Source: Euglena gracilis
Taxonomy: Eukaryota; Euglenida; Euglenophyceae; Euglenales
NCBI GenBank assembly: GCA_039621445.1
Contig: CP154954.1
Coordinates: forward strand, 25,246,954-25,310,953
Length of the DNA stretch: 64,000 nt
Direction: 5' to 3'
The notes under the pieces: generated by a model
Database searches by the model: none
What the model was told of the DNA's origin: nothing
The model's input: the letters and a program-made list of their open reading frames with translations, nothing else
In this document: piece after piece, positions 19,169 through 31,600 of the stretch
How the letters are laid out: each line of letters begins with the position of its first letter
Numbering within the stretch: position 1 is the first letter of the stretch
Position numbers and translations under genes: made by a program

Positions 19169-19600
19169 CAGGCTTTTGCTTAAGGGATTGCGGTACCCCC
19201 CAGCGGGGGGGGAGCTGGACTTCAGCTAGTCCAAATTTGGCTAGTGGGATTTCTAGCAGACCCCCCGGGGGGGGTCTGCTAGCAGAGCTAGCTAGTGGAA
19301 TTTTTTTTTCCAGTGACCGGCGCGAAGCAATTTTTTTTATGGACCCCCCAAAATGACCTAAAAAGCCCGATTTTGGCCATTTTTGGAAATTCTTGGAACA
19401 AAATCAGCCAAAAACCTATTAAAAACCTCATTTCCACCCCGGCGCGCAGCGCCAGAGGAAAATTTTTTCTCAGTGGGGGGGACCCCGGACCCCCCCCCCC
19501 CCCGGGGGGGGAAGGGGGGTCCTAGCTAGTCCATTTTTTCCAGTGTCTAGCCGATTGGCTAGCCAGTACCCTCCCCCCGGGGTCCTTAAGCAAAAGCCTG
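19169..19600. mobile_element. hAT-type MITE, family A, copy 2
   Basis: The ends are perfect 17-bp inverted repeats, CAGGCTTTTGCTTAAGG and CCTTAAGCAAAAGCCTG. The flanks TCTGGGAG (19161-19168) and TCTGGGAC (19601-19608) match in 7 of 8 bases. The interior is collinear with copy 1, including the GGCGCGAAGC motif and the C/G-run tracts. The length is 432 bp. It is the best-preserved copy of the family in the window. Confidence 0.9.
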
Positions 19601-19609
19601 TCTGGGACT

Positions 19610-19642
19610 CCGGTTCGGGCAGGAAATTTCTGCCCGAACCGG
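19610..19642. repeat. 13-bp-arm hairpin (CCGGTTCGGGCAG)
   Basis: CCGGTTCGGGCAG and CTGCCCGAACCGG with a 7-bp loop. It is related to the inverted-repeat element at 19984-20076 and to words at 55330-55425. It begins 10 bases after the MITE end. Confidence 0.85.
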
Positions 19643-19983
19643 CGTCCAGGGCAACAGGGCAGGTGAAACATTTGAATTTCGAAGAAAACAGGGTCGGAAC
19701 GTGCGATCGCCGATTTTCAGAGCGCTGTGCACTGTGGCTTCTGAGTTCTGAGGGTACCAAGCGAAAGGTCTCGAAGAGAGATTTCAATTGATATGCTGTA
19801 TGGTTCCTGAGCTGGGGGAGTTGACAAATTAGTATGTCAAATTTTGGAATACACAATCGCTGAAAATAAGAGTTCTGTGCATTACGGTTGAATTCTGTGG
19901 ACATCTGTCAAAAGCCCTTGACAAGAGCTTTCGATGGATGGGCAACCCCAATGTCCCAAACATGGGAATTTGGGGTGATTACT

Positions 19984-20076
19984 CAGACGCCGGTTCGGGC
20001 ATGAAGCCAGAGCCCCCTAGAAACGATTTCAAAAACTGTGTCCCAGGCACCGGCTTCACGCCCGAACCGACGTCTG
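19984..20076. repeat. small inverted-repeat element (CAGACGCCGGTTCGGGC)
   Basis: CAGACGCCGGTTCGGGC and GCCCGAACCGACGTCTG form the ends, extending inward to TGAAGCC/GGCTTCA, with about 45 bp inside. A further overlapping pair ACTGTGTCCCAG / CTGGGACACAGT straddles the right end. Confidence 0.7.
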
Positions 20077-20700
20077 GGACACAGTTCTCAATATGGTAGT
20101 GGTGGATGTTTCTAACCCATGTGAACCTCTCAATTGACCCTCTTACTTCGAGCAGCTTCAAACAAGCAAATCTTTGGGTTTCACAAACATTTCGGGTGCA
20201 GTAGGGCAAGAAAATTACATTTTGAATTTTCTTTCAAATTTCTTCAAATTCAGGTGCTGAGAGACGTATGGTGTACGGCATGGAGTTTTTTTTTTTGAAA
20301 AAAAGTGGTGTGGGGTTGGGCCTGGGAAAAATGCCCCCGGGGTCACGAAGTGAATCTATGGTCGGGGGTCCAAGCCAGCATATATTTTCCAGCATGGACC
20401 CCCCTGGGGGGTCCTCAAGTAAACCCTGCTCGCATCCATTGATGGCAAGGGTTTGCAAAAAACATCTTTTCGGGCAAAATTTTTTTTCGATTTTTTTCGA
20501 CTTTTTTGACCCGGATTTGACCCAAAGTCAATGGGTCGGCGGCCCAAAACGGGGCGCCGGCGGGTCGAAAAACGCTCGTTTTCGGCTCAAAAACTGTTTT
20601 TCTGGGTCCGGGAGGCCAAAAAAACATCGTTTCGGGCCTTCTCCCCCCAAACCCCCAGAGGGCAAACTGCATGGGTTTCTCCTCCTGACCCTCCCTGCAG

Positions 20701-21211
20701 AGGCATCCGATGGGCTGCGCCGCCTCATGCACCCACGCCCTCGCCCCTGCAGAAGCCTCCCCTACACCCCCGGGCGGGTCGGGAGGCCCCAAGCGGCTCG
20801 GCCTCCAGGCCAGGCAAATAAAAGAGGGAAGCGACCAGAGACCGGGGAACAGCACCTCAGGGACTCCTGTGCAGGCACCGGGCCGACGCTTGGCGCCGAA
20901 GCGGCTGAGCTGGTTCCGTGTGTTGGTCCAAGGCACCAAGGCGGTGTCTGCCGCCTGTCTTGGCCCCGGTCCCTGGCCGCGCCCCTGGCCGGCAGCAGTA
21001 CGTCGCAGCCCGGCCGCCGCAATCGGGAAGGCACCACAGCCCCTCGTTCGACCGGCTGGAGCTGGTGGAGGTGGAGCCCTCTCCCAGCCAGGCATTGGGG
21101 CAAAAGGTTCAGTCGTTTCCGACGCACCCCGGCCCAGCCACGAAATGGTACACCTTGACCCCTGAGCGGGGAGAGGCGTTGCAGAAATGCCCGCCTGCCA
21201 CAGGAATCCTG
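20701..21211 (+). CDS. copy A of the unknown gene-like family, exon-like block 1
   Basis: The block begins after CTGACCCTCCCTGCAG, which has a branch-like CTGAC, a pyrimidine tract and AG. It ends at GTGAGAGAAATCAT, a good 5-prime splice site whose counterpart is conserved in copy B (GTGAGAAGAAGC at 57833). The 5-prime part reads EASDGLRRLMHPRPRP in one frame and the 3-prime part SFDRLELVEVEPSPSQALGQ in another, so either an intron or a frameshift lies between. The composition is Pro/Arg/Gly-rich. No domain is recognised. Relatedness to copies B and C is seen directly; splicing and function are inferred. Confidence 0.4.
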
Positions 21212-21441
21212 GTGAGAGAAATCATATTGTGCGAAATTGCTCAAAGTGCCTTTCCACTCCCTGGCTGCGGGCGTTTTAAGTTTGAGGTTGGTCCAAGTCA
21301 CTGTCCATGTGGAAAAAAGCTTGATACATGAGTCCACAAAGACACACAAAGATTTGTGATACAAATAGGTATTGTTCAACTGGAACCAATTTTGAGGGTG
21401 TAGAAATGAATGTGTGAGCACAGGCAGGGGGTCAGTGCGAT

Positions 21442-21918
21442 GTGGGTTTTTTGTTTTGGTTGCTGCGGATCATGGCCATGAAAGCAATGTTTTCTCTTTT
21501 TGGATGTTGTTTGTCGGTCAGAACTGGTATTGCAAACCATCCCCCCGGCGAGACCGCTTTTGCCATGTGCCGTGCGTACGGAGCCCACGGGTTGCCACCT
21601 CTTGCCTGCCCCATCAACCTCCGCATTTTGTCCGCAGAGGAGGACATGGCCCATTCGCCAGCTGCCCAGCGTAACCCTCTGCTCCGGTTGCGGAGGAACG
21701 CCGTCACCTTCCCCCTCCATGCAGGGCCTAGGCTGCACCGCACCAAGGCATCCAGTGGCCTGCCGTTCGAGTGTGGCAAGGTCGTTGTCGTGGGCTTTGC
21801 TCTTTGGGATATTTGTTTGTGGCTGTGTGTGTGTTTTTGCTTTATTCATTTGCCCCTTTTTTGCTTTTTTTTTGCCTTCTTGTGGAATTTGAAGTACAAA
21901 CAAAATGGTCGAAAATGA
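21442..21918 (+). CDS. copy A, exon-like block 2
   Basis: From about 21580 to 21810 this frame reads LACPINLRILSAEE, then RNAVTF, LHRTK, LPF and VVVVGFALWD. The equivalent frame in copy B (58190-58420) reads LACPIHLRRLFAEE, RNAVTF, LHRAK, LPF and VAVVGSAVWD, with one small length difference. Plus-strand frame conservation is better than minus. A candidate acceptor is at TTGTCGGTCAG (21521). The tail after about 21810 is hydrophobic T-rich sequence and may be intron. No family is recognised. Confidence 0.4.
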   Translation: MGFLFWLLRIMAMKAMFSLFGCCLSVRTGIANHPPGETAFAMCRAYGAHGLPPLACPINLRILSAEEDMAHSPAAQRNPLLRLRRNAVTFPLHAGPRLHRTKASSGLPFECGKVVVVGFALWDICLWLCVCFCFIHLPLFCFFFAFLWNLKYKQNGRK

Positions 21919-22689
21919 AGAAGTATGCAGCATAATGCTGTGTTTGCAACTTTCCCCATTCCCCATGCAGCACTCCTGGTCGTGAAATTATCAAATCATA
22001 TCGAGGAAAAAGGGAAGAAAGTATTTAGAATTGAATGTGGTGCAATGCTGTTAAATGTTGTCCAAAGTGGCTGCTGTCGCTTTTAGCAGGGGGAGGGCAA
22101 CAAGGGGTTCAAATATGTGTTTTTTCCCCTGAAAAAACAGCGATGCAATTTATCCAAAAGGGTGATATCAACTTCAAACTGTCTGGGAATCCCGGTAGGT
22201 GGGCAAACTTTCTGCACTATTTTTTATTATTAAAAAATTCACTCTTTTTTCCGACATTGGGAGGGGAAAGTATGCAAAAAATGAAAATGCTTAAAATCAT
22301 TATATAAATGAAAATTACGCAATAACACAAATTAAAAGAAAAAACCTCAGCAGGAAAGTTCATAAGAATGGTGGAATGCGTTGAGAAAGTGGTTCCATGG
22401 AGGAGATATGGCATATTTTTTTTAATTGTGTAATTTGGAGCTCCTGACCTTAGTTGAGATTTTTCAGTTTTTTTTTGTGTGATATGTGTCATACCCAAAA
22501 GTGTCCATGCACTTCTCCATCCCACATTCCTATTAGCAGAGGAAGAAGAAAACTAAATTCACCAGTTTACAAAAATCCGACGACAGCTCAGGGTCGAGAC
22601 CAGAGAATGTCCTGTAGGAGGCACACCTTCGCCACCCATACGCAGGTTGCACAAGTCATGAAGCATCGGATCTGGGGGTCCTGAGCCGC

Positions 22690-22799
22690 ACTTTTTTGGA
22701 AACCAATTTTTGCCCCCCCCCCCCCCAGGGGCCCGCACTGGGCTGGGTGGGCGGGAGGGTCTTAAAAGACCCCCCCCGGGGGTCTTAAAAAGAAGCCTG
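22690..22799. mobile_element. fragment of a hAT-like MITE (right end TTAAAAAGAAGCCTG)
   Basis: A C-run, GC-rich words and a TCTTAAAAGACCCC/GGGGTCTTAAAAAG inverted pair end in TTAAAAAGAAGCCTG. This is the reverse complement of the start of the MITE at 23055 (CAGGCTTCTTTTTAAGG). The left end was not found. Confidence 0.5.
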
Positions 22800-22814
22800 G
22801 CCGGGGTAAAGGGC

Positions 22815-22975
22815 CATACCGGAACCCCTTGCAGCGCTGCAGCAGAGGCCACCTCCCTCCGCTACGGCGCCCGTCCCTGGGAGGTGGGCCGAACCCCGGC
22901 TGCTGTCCGGCGCCAGCCGCATCGTCCCCGTGCAGACGATTGCTGAGCATTGGTTGCATCCAACCCCCCCCCCCC
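22815..22975 (+). CDS. copy A, exon-like block 3
   Basis: The frame reads LQQRPPPSATAPVPGRWAEP then RLLSGASRIVPV. Copy B at 59300-59400 reads PQQRPPPSAAVHVPEKWADP then RPLSCATHSVPV without an indel and with several silent differences. A MITE fragment ending AAAAAGAAGCCTGG (to 22799) sits just upstream and probably removed the start of the block in copy A. Confidence 0.4.
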
Positions 22976-23054
22976 CGGGGCTGGTGAATGGCCAGTTCTC
23001 CCCTTTGACCGCTACTGACTGCTTTTTTTTGTCTGCTGTTCCCACCGGTACAAC

Positions 23055-23328
23055 CAGGCTTCTTTTTAAGGAAGTTCGCACCCCCCCCCCTCCGGGGGGG
23101 CAGGCAAGGGGTAGGGCATTTTCGAGCCCCGGGGGGTTTGGACCGGGCAGTGCTATCACCCCCCCCCCCCGGTGCCAAAGTCGACGGAGGCGGATTTTTC
23201 AGGGCCATTGAAAGGCCATTTTTCAAGAAGGGAGAATTGGCTTGGTCGGCAGGGGTGTGCCTGCTATGGGCAGGTGCCCCATAGCGCAGAGCACCTCACC
23301 GACTGAGATTTGTCTATAAAGAAGCCTG
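23055..23328. mobile_element. hAT-like MITE, family D
   Basis: It starts CAGGCTTCTTTTTAAGG and ends TATAAAGAAGCCTG. The flanking octamers GGTACAAC and GCTACAGT agree at five positions, so the duplication is decayed or absent. The interior carries GGTAGGGCATTTTCGA, GTGCTATCACC and TGCCTGCTATGGGCAGGTGC, shared with the repeats at 2070-2310 and 6540-6745. It lies between blocks 3 and 4 of copy A. Confidence 0.6.
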
Positions 23329-23339
23329 GCTACAGTCTA

Positions 23340-23900
23340 GCAACGGTTGCGGAAAACCATTTTTCGCGTCGGGTTCCCGCCTTTCCCGGGGGCCGCGAGG
23401 GCACCCCTCAGCAATGGCGTGCCCCATCCCGGCCCTCCCCCCGCGGCCCGCCCGGGAACGCCGCCTGCCGCCGCTGCCGCCGCCGCCGCTCACGTGCCCT
23501 CTGCATCTGAGGGTGCCTCTGCCACGCGTCGGTCCCGACAACGGCGGCCAGCCTGTTTAGGCATCGAAGAGTTTGGGTTGGGGTCTGGGCAACCCCAACC
23601 AGGCTTCGTTTGACAGTGCCGGCTTCTCTGTTGACTCAGAAGACCCCACAGGGTGGGCTGAGCCTACCCCTCCCAGAGGAGGGGGTTCGGCTCTGGCTGG
23701 CTGGGGGTTTGGGTGGACAGCTTTGGTATACCACGCCGTAAGTTTCGGGGAAATGGCCAAAACTGATGGGGAATGGGGGTTTGGAGGCCTTTTTTCCCCC
23801 GAGGCCAGGAATTGGGGTTGGGGTTTGAGGGCTTTCAGTTTGATGGCAGACCACCCCCTTCCTGAGCTCCTCGCTGTGCTGGGTGGGCGGAGCCACCTTA
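23340..23900 (+). CDS. copy A, exon-like blocks 4 and 5
   Basis: The frame open at 23347-23613 reads GVPHPGPPP, an Ala run, and RRPACLGIEEFGLGSGQPQP. Copy B (61310-61610) reads GMPHPSLPT and LWSACLSIEEFKLEIGAPPT in the matching frame. The Ala run comes from a GCC-type trinucleotide expansion (about 23460-23490). Beyond 23620 both copies share GAAGAYCC...GGGTGGG and CCTCCCAGAGGAGGGGG. No domain is recognised, and coding status rests on the paralogue comparison. Confidence 0.35.
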
Positions 23901-24901
23901 AAAAACAATCACGCATTCATTGCTCTTCGGGCCCCTGTGGGACTGCAGGCCAGCTGAGAGGGTCCAGAGGTGTGCCAGAGGCGTGGGACACTCCCCCGCC
24001 CAACGGGTAATATTGGATCCCAGCCAGATTCGGCCCAGGCAAACCTCTTTTGAACCTCTATTTTCTGGCCCTGGCACCTTTGACACTTCAACGGAGTGCT
24101 CTAGCTCTAGCTCTGGCACTACCCTCTCCAGCCCTTGACCCTCCCCGCTGGGGGGGGGTAAAGAGTTAAAAAAATGCCGATCTGGACTACGCACACAGTG
24201 CAGCCTAAACTTACAGTTGGGGATACAGGTGGATATTATTGTATAATCAGAAAAAGAGGGAAAAGCAACCTTTCATTGAGAAGAATGGAATGATGGGTAA
24301 TGATGGTGATTATCCTAATTTTAACAAAGATGCCTTCAGCAAAAATACCAACTCTAAAATTAAAATGGCCAGAATGGTCTTCTGGAGTCTGGTGGTCTTT
24401 TGTTGCGATAAAGAGTGCCCCAAACGTTCGTTTCATAAACTTTATGTCAAATTTGCGTGCACGTGAGAATGGCGACCCAATGTTTATGGGAATCGTAAAA
24501 TGGACAAAAGATGAAGGGGAAAATGATGGGGAAATCGAGGTTCCCACAAAATTTTTGTCTCTTGTGATGTTCGTCCAGATTGTACGGAGAATATGCACCA
24601 AAAATGAGGGACAGGAAACGTTTTTTTCCCCTTCAGAGAAAAAGGAAAACAGGGTGTTGTCTTGTGTTTGAAACTGATTTTGGGCGTGTGGCTTCTTTCT
24701 CTGCAGGCTTTTGATTGCTCTCATGGGCTAACGTGTCGGCTTTTTCCAGGTGCCTGACGGTTGAAAGAAAACCCGATGCACAGGCGTTTGTCTGCCATCG
24801 CCCTGTTGGGTTGGGGAAAACGCAAAGGGTGCATGAAACGGGCGTGCATGGCGGATTTGTTTGAGCTGAATAAAATGTTTTTTAACTCCACCGCATTTTG
24901 T
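23901..24901. other. spacer without recognised gene
   Basis: Mixed sequence with a TCTAGCTCTAGCTCTGG tract near 24100 and a G-run near 24153. A minus-strand 162-codon frame (24724-24236) and plus-strand frames overlap it. None carries a recognisable motif, and there is no paralogue in the window to test them. Confidence 0.35.
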
Positions 24902-24909
24902 GTCACCAT

Positions 24910-25282
24910 CAGGGAATTTCTTAAGCCGGAGGGTACCCTACCCCCGGGAGGGGGTCCAGCCAGCCAGCAGCTCAAATCCAGCCAGCAGCCCAAATTCGGG
25001 CTGGGAGCCCCCCCCCCCCAGGGGGGGGTCGACTGAAATAAAGTCGGGTCCAGCCCGGCCGGAGGCCGGGCCAGCCGGCCGAAGGCCGGGCCTGCCGGCC
25101 GCAGGCTGGCCAGCCAACTGGGCTGCCCAGCTCACCTATCCCTGCATTTTTTCCCCTCACCACAGTTTCCTCCATCACAGCCCCCAGCCTTGATCTAGCT
25201 CCATCCACCAAAATGTCGAAAATGGCAAAAATGTGGTAGAAATTTTTGTTTTTCACCTGGGGGGTCCTTAAGAAATTCCCTG
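24910..25282. mobile_element. hAT-type MITE, family E
   Basis: Perfect 16-bp inverted ends CAGGGAATTTCTTAAG and CTTAAGAAATTCCCTG, with a perfect 8-bp target duplication GTCACCAT at 24902-24909 and 25283-25290. The length is 373 bp. The interior has CCAGCCAGCAGC repeats, a C-run, and a CCGGCCGGAGGCCGGGCC / CCGGCCGAAGGCCGGGCC tandem. It marks the left edge of the array fragment that follows. Confidence 0.95.
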
Positions 25283-25560
25283 GTCACCATTATTGTTTGA
25301 ATGGACCATCCCGTTATGTTGGATCAAAATTGCCCCTCACCCTGAACTCCTCCCTTTTTGTGCTTCAACCGTCCTCCTGCCTGCGAACGTGTCCCCCAAA
25401 CGTCGCCCCCGACGCTCCTGCTCAAACTCGTCTCAGGGCGGATCCTTGTGAGGAGATAAAAATTCCTGGCAAGACATTCAAATCCTTGCATCACTTATCT
25501 CAAGCACACCTTCATTTAACCTCGCCTTCCCTTCTGGGGAGTCAACCCCCCAAAAAGTGA
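25283..25560. repeat. left fragment of the tandem-array unit
   Basis: Collinear with 29229-29480 of U1 (and 36380-36620 of U2), e.g. the shared GAACGTGTCCCCCAAACGTC. Homology stops within CTTCTGGGGAGTCAACC, and a new unit starts about 50-70 bp later. It is a truncated unit at the array border. Confidence 0.85.
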
Positions 25561-25610
25561 TACCCCTTACACACCACCTCTAGTGAACGAAACGGAAAGA
25601 TGAGTGGCAA

Positions 25611-28600
25611 TAACTCGAAGAAACTGATTCACAAACTTGTTTTCTGACCAAGAGCAAGGTTATCCAAGAGCAAGGTTATATTGTGAACCTTGAACCATCT
25701 CGGCTTCTCGAAGAATCACAAACTTCTCCAAAACCTTGAAACCTCGAAAAATCTGGAGGGGGTTCCAAAGTGGGCTTAAAATGCAATGAAGCCTTAAATG
25801 GTTTAGGGGGAGGTTAAGGTTGGTCAATTTTTTGCCAATCCTGGCCACCTTTGGCCAATCTGGTAATTGTTGACCATTTTTTCGGCAATTTGTGGTGATT
25901 TTGGTATTTTTGCAATCATTGGCCATTTTTGCAACTTTTTCCGCCGCCTTTGGTCGCTTCGGCTATTTTTCTTTTGGACAAAACCTTGACAAATCTCGAG
26001 GGGGGGTCAAGCATCTCGACTACCTTGGACCCCCTCCCCCAAAGTCAAGATCAAGATCCAACTGAACCAAACGAAATGCCATTCTGAAATAAAAACTTTT
26101 CAATAACCTTGCCTGGGGGTTGCTTTGCAATTAGCCAACAAATTCTTTCATTTAAATACCCCCATTTACAAACCGTGCCTTCGGCCAGCCCAACATCAGT
26201 TTGTACGGAAGCCGGGGGGACTTCTAAGTGGTTTGGAGGTTCAGCTTCAGCAGTCGATCACTCACTTCATGGCGAAGGGCAACCTTATTGAAACCTGGTT
26301 GGCTGACGAGGGTGCTTGGTCACTAAATTCAGACCCCTTCGGTGAGTGCCTCGCCGCACCTCCACTATTCACGTCGTGCACCGTGCAGAAGGCTTGCTTC
26401 CTGGCCTCAAACCGCATTCCTTGCCCCCCCCACCTGCACTGTTTGGGTGAGGAGAGGCCTGTGGCCGGTCTCTCCCCACCCAGGGCTGTCCGCGAGGTCG
26501 ACCACCCCCACCCCATCATGACTGGGGGTTCATCCCCCTCCACCGGACCTTCCCATATTTCGGGGGGCGACTTTTTGGTCAAACTTCTCGTGTTGTGGCT
26601 GGGGGTGGGTCGACGCCCCCACCTACAGCCCTGCTCCACCCTACAACCGACATCTTTCTCTCCTTCCCCCCTCTATCGGCCATCCATTATGGTGTGCAGC
26701 GTTTTGACGGAATGGGAAGCGTTCTGTATCGCCCTTCTATTTTGGAGTGCAGTATGAATCATCTTGCTCATTTTCTTGGGCACAAAAGGGAGAGTCCCCA
26801 AATAAAGAAAAGAAACCCACTTTTCACACATTCCCATCCCTGCAAAGGGGGGGGGGGTAGTGGTTAAATTAGTGCATGTAAACTGACACAAACGAGAACG
26901 TAATGCAAAAGGGGTCAGCATTTTGTGAGTGCTTATTTTTTTTGCAGAGCAAGATAGATTGTGCTTCTGGAGAATTGGGGTTGAACCTAAAACTTTGCTC
27001 CTATTTCTTCATTTTAAGTTTCGAACTTTTTCAGTATTTTCAGAAACACTCCATGTTTTATGGACACAGATTTTTTAACGTGGGTTTATATTTGAGTTCA
27101 TCCCACCGACAACCTTGTGTGGTATACAGATACAGGCTAAAAATGATTCTCAAAGAGATTGCGTCTTTTGGGGAATGATAACATGTACAACGACAAATTG
27201 TTTTATTCGTTTGCCCTGTATTCCTTTTCATTGGTCCACGCCCAAGGAGGGCTTTCCAATGGCCCTTGGGCTGTCGGTAAAATAGGGACATTTGAAAAAA
27301 AATCACAACAAAGACTGAGAAGTCATGCTGGCCACATTGCAACCAGAACCCCTCTGTCCTTGTGAGTGTGGCGAGCAACCACTTGATTATTTGTGATCTG
27401 CAACTGCCATGTGTGTGTGATGGCTGTTTCCCTGGCCATTCATCTGTAGGTTCGTAGACTGTGGACAGTGTCCGTGTCCTTCAATGGCGCGTCCCTTTGG
27501 ATTGGCTCAAAAGAGGCGTTGAAACTCTGCGATGGGGGAAAATTTTGGGAAAATTTTGGTGGCTTCCCAAAAATTGTGTTTCCGCAATTTTTTTCTGGGC
27601 TGTACGTTCAATTTTGGATTTGTCTTGTTTTGCAAAAAAAAATCACAAAAAGACACCCAGAAGGAGACCAATTTTGAAAATTTGTCGCAATTCTTTTAGG
27701 TGCCATTTTTGCAAAAAATTCCATCACAAGTGGGAAAAATCATTACCATTTTCAATCAAACCTGAATTTCCCAATCATCAATTTTCCAAAATGAATAGTT
27801 TCCCATCATTTTTCCCCGTCATTTTTTCTGTCATTTTGTTCCCGTCATTTTTGTCCAGATTGGAAAACTTTTGCCCTTTTTTGCGCTGTTGTGCAAACGG
27901 AGTGACACATTTTGTGTTTCAATCGTTGAGGAGAAAGAGTGAGATTTGCCCTCTTGTTCAGGGGTTTGGGTGGGGTGGTCCCAGCTGAATTTTAAGTGAC
28001 CTCAGGGACATGCCCAAACCTCCTTTTTCCCCCTGATGGCCAGGTTTTGTCGATGCCAGAAATCATGTTTTGTATCCCGGGCATAACTGAAAACACGTGG
28101 AAGACCCGAAAAGGGGGTTTATTGACAAGTGTCCAGACAACTGTTTTTGCGGCAGTGGACCCCTCGTAGTTTTCCCCAAAACTTGTGAAAAAAACAGGCT
28201 CTCCATTCCTGTTTTCCAAAGTGACAAAAATGCAAAGGAGAGTTTCTGGGAAAGCCTTTTTTTGCCCTCCACACGGACGGCCATTCAGAACCGGAGATGG
28301 GGACCTGGGAAGAATATACACGGTGCACACGTTTGGAAGGTGAGATATCTGGCAGGTGGGGAGAGAAATATAGTGTTGTCGGCTGACAGATCGGCCGAGA
28401 GCTGAGGGCTCCAGGTTCAGCGCTCACGACCGGACAGCGGGGAAGGGCATTAAGGGTCGGGTTGACACAAAGCACACTAGGAAATAATTAGAACGTATAC
28501 AAGAGCCCTTGTTTTCACCGAGGTGTGGAGAACACCAAGTGACTGCCTACTACCTACTTCCCCCCCCCAGATATTGTCGTCCACCCTTTTTTGCCTCTGC

Positions 28601-31600
28601 CCTCGTAGGAAACAGTCACAGACCCTTGTTCCTGCTGACCTGTCAGCTATTCTTATGTTTATTTTCCCCCTAATTCTTATTTTTTGAGAATTTTAAATTA
28701 TTCGGTTAAAAATGCATATTTCCTGAGTTGAGAATTTTTTTTTCATTTTCATCCGGCTTCTGAAAGTAAATATGGAAGAAAACCGATTTTCGGATTTTTG
28801 TGTGTGCTGGGTATTAAAAAAACGTAGAAGACTGTAATTATTTTGAAACATATTGCACGATAGCACAAAAGCACGAGTGATTGAAGTTTACAATTGTTTG
28901 CGCAATTTCACGAATAATTTTTTTTTCCTTTCTTTGGCGATTGCTTAAATCACCCGGTTGTTTTATCTCCACTCGGATTAATCTCTGACGTGATCTTTTG
29001 TTTTTTTTTTCCAGAAAAATATCCGCAATTGGGTGGCATCTCCCAGGATCCCCTGACAAACATTTGAAACATCTTTCCCCCCAACATTGGACATTGGACA
29101 GGAGTGAGAATCTGGCGGTTTTTTTAAAAAAAAGTTTCGTGACCCTTGGGGGAGTGGGTGGGTCCCGGCCGAGCCCCACCACCCCCCCCCCCCTCAGGGT
29201 TGGGCCAGGTGGATACCTCGCATGGGTCATCACCATTATTGCTTGAATGGAACATCCCGATAAGTTGGATCGAAATTGCCCCTCACCCTGAACTCTTCCC
29301 TTTTTGTGCTTCAACCGTCCTCCTGCCTGCGAACGTGTCCCCCAAACGTCGCCCCCGACGCTCCTGCTCAAACTCATCTCAGGGCGGATCCTGGGGAGGA
29401 GATAACAATGCCTGGCAAGGCATTCAAATCCTTGCATCACTTATCTCAAGCACACCTTCATTTAACCTCGCCTTCCCTTCTGGGGTTGGATGGGTGGGAG
29501 GGGTTGCAGCCAGGACCAGTCCACCTGGATTTTTTGGCTTTTAAAGTCGTTGGTGAATGGGCCGGCGGGGTGACTGGGTCGACCGCCGCCCAATTGGGCG
29601 GTTGGAGAACCCACCTGTAATAAGCGCCTCTGCAATTTCGAGGTAAAGTCTGATTTTCTGATGGAACAAACAAAAGATCCTCGAGGAGAGGGAGCACAGG
29701 CAACGATATAAGGCACCCCATGGGCACCGTTTATGCCTGTGTAAACCTTTTGCCGCTTGCATCATAAACTGAGGTCTTATTTAGCCGCCTAAGTTAAATG
29801 CCTGACGGGCAGCTCAGTTGACCACAAACTCACAGAGACCACTTAAAAATGTGTTCCCAGGGGATTTCTGTAACATTATCAAACAATGATACTTTTTCTG
29901 AATGGACGCTTATTGTCTGAAACATGCATTTCATGCTGTATAATGCTTGTTAGATTTTTGAAACTTTTCACCAGCAGGAGATGAAGAAGCAACAATTCTT
30001 TCAAAGTTCCTCGTGAGGTTTTTTTTTTTTAGATTGCTCATATTTATTTATGATTGACCGGGAGTGGTTTGGTGAGGTGTGGTTTGTGAATTTTTTGTGC
30101 TGAAGCAGCACACGATTCCACCTTGCACTGTCGTTGTTCAGTTGTCCCGTCGCTTGCATCCACCCTATACCCACCTCCTCGATACAACGACCAGGCCTTT
30201 TCCAAGGTTCCTGGCGATCATATCCACAAATGAATTATCCACCTCTTCTTTTGAACCAATAGATTCTTTTTTTTAAAATGGACATGGCTTCGTTTGGCTT
30301 TAGCATTCAAAACACTCAGGGACTTTGAACGTGGCCTGTAATAATTGTATCTTGCGAGAGAACAAGAGGCCAAGAGCGATGGGCCTTGCTTCCTCTTTGC
30401 AATTCTTTCCCTTTCCCCCCCCCCCTAGGCCCTTGTTTTGCTGCTTTCTGACAGCACCCACACCTAGACAACGTAGCTTTGATGCCCATTTGACCCATAA
30501 CCCCCGAAGACAGTAAAATGACAAAGAAGGAGGACAACATGGGCCGGAATGCTTCATTTGAGGTGACAGCTTTATGCCCCACAGCATGGATGTTCGACGC
30601 ACCTGAGTCCGACAAAAGGCAAATCGGCATGCATCCAGTGAAGAACTGGCTTTAATGTCTGTTTTGCAGACAGACTGAGCTATATTGCTCCGAAAAATCT
30701 GTGTCTGTAAGAATCCATTTTTGGTTCAGACTGTGACACCTCCTTGTAAGCTGATCATTGCTGGCGACAACGACTGACAATCAATATTAATCAGCTTTTT
30801 TCCTCTGACCCAAACTGGGCTGGGAAACTGCCCTCTACCCTCTGTACGCACTGACCTGGTATCTTGACTGGGGGCAATTGGGAATGACCAATCGAGGAAT
30901 GGAAATGTTGGCAGAACGAAATCCCGCCAAACATGTTTCTACCATTTTGGCCAAGGTTGCCAGATTTTGCATATGTTTTTTTGAGAATTTCCAGAAAATA
31001 ACCAATGTTTTCTATTGAAAGAAAAATTGCCAGAACATAATTTGCTATTTTGGTCGAGACCAAGGAAGTTTTTCATCTCAAAATTTTATCCAATTTCCTT
31101 TGGCATCAATCCCCCCTTGTATAGGGTCCTGTCTCCCACCTCTGTGCTCACTGATTTGTCTGGAGCAGTTTCCCACAGGGGTTATGATGATAAATTTGCC
31201 CACACAAAAGAACAGACGTTGAATTTTATTTTATGGCAAAGTCTCCGCAAATACCAAGGCCTAGAAAGATTTGTCCGGCACATTTCTGTGTCATCTCTGT
31301 TTCCAGCAGACAAATAGCCACATGTATGATAAATCCAGTGTACTGTGTTGTTGCAGCGTTCCCCTTCTCTGATGCTGCTCCCAATATTTGTTTTATTTTT
31401 TCGCTTCATATTATCAGTTTTTAAGCTGCAGGGGACCCCACCCCCTGAGGAGGTCCAGACAGCCAGCATCTTTGTTCCCTGCCAGCAGCTCCTCACAGAG
31501 CCACACTACGGATCCCCCAACCGCCCAACCCTCCCTCCTCCCCCCCAACCAGTGAGCCAGAGCTTTTTTTTATGTAAAAAAAAAGACCCGGGGGTCCCCT

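Noticed and set aside
20710-21165. MGCAAS start of a plus-strand ORF, resembling an N-myristoylation signal
   Set aside because: The same nucleotides occur in copies B and C, where the frame diverges. The better supported frame is the one encoding SFDRL...EPSPSQ.
26125-26757. 210-codon plus-strand ORF in U1
   Set aside because: The matching region in U2 and U3 is broken by frameshifts into shorter frames, with no sign of selection for this frame and no recognisable domain.
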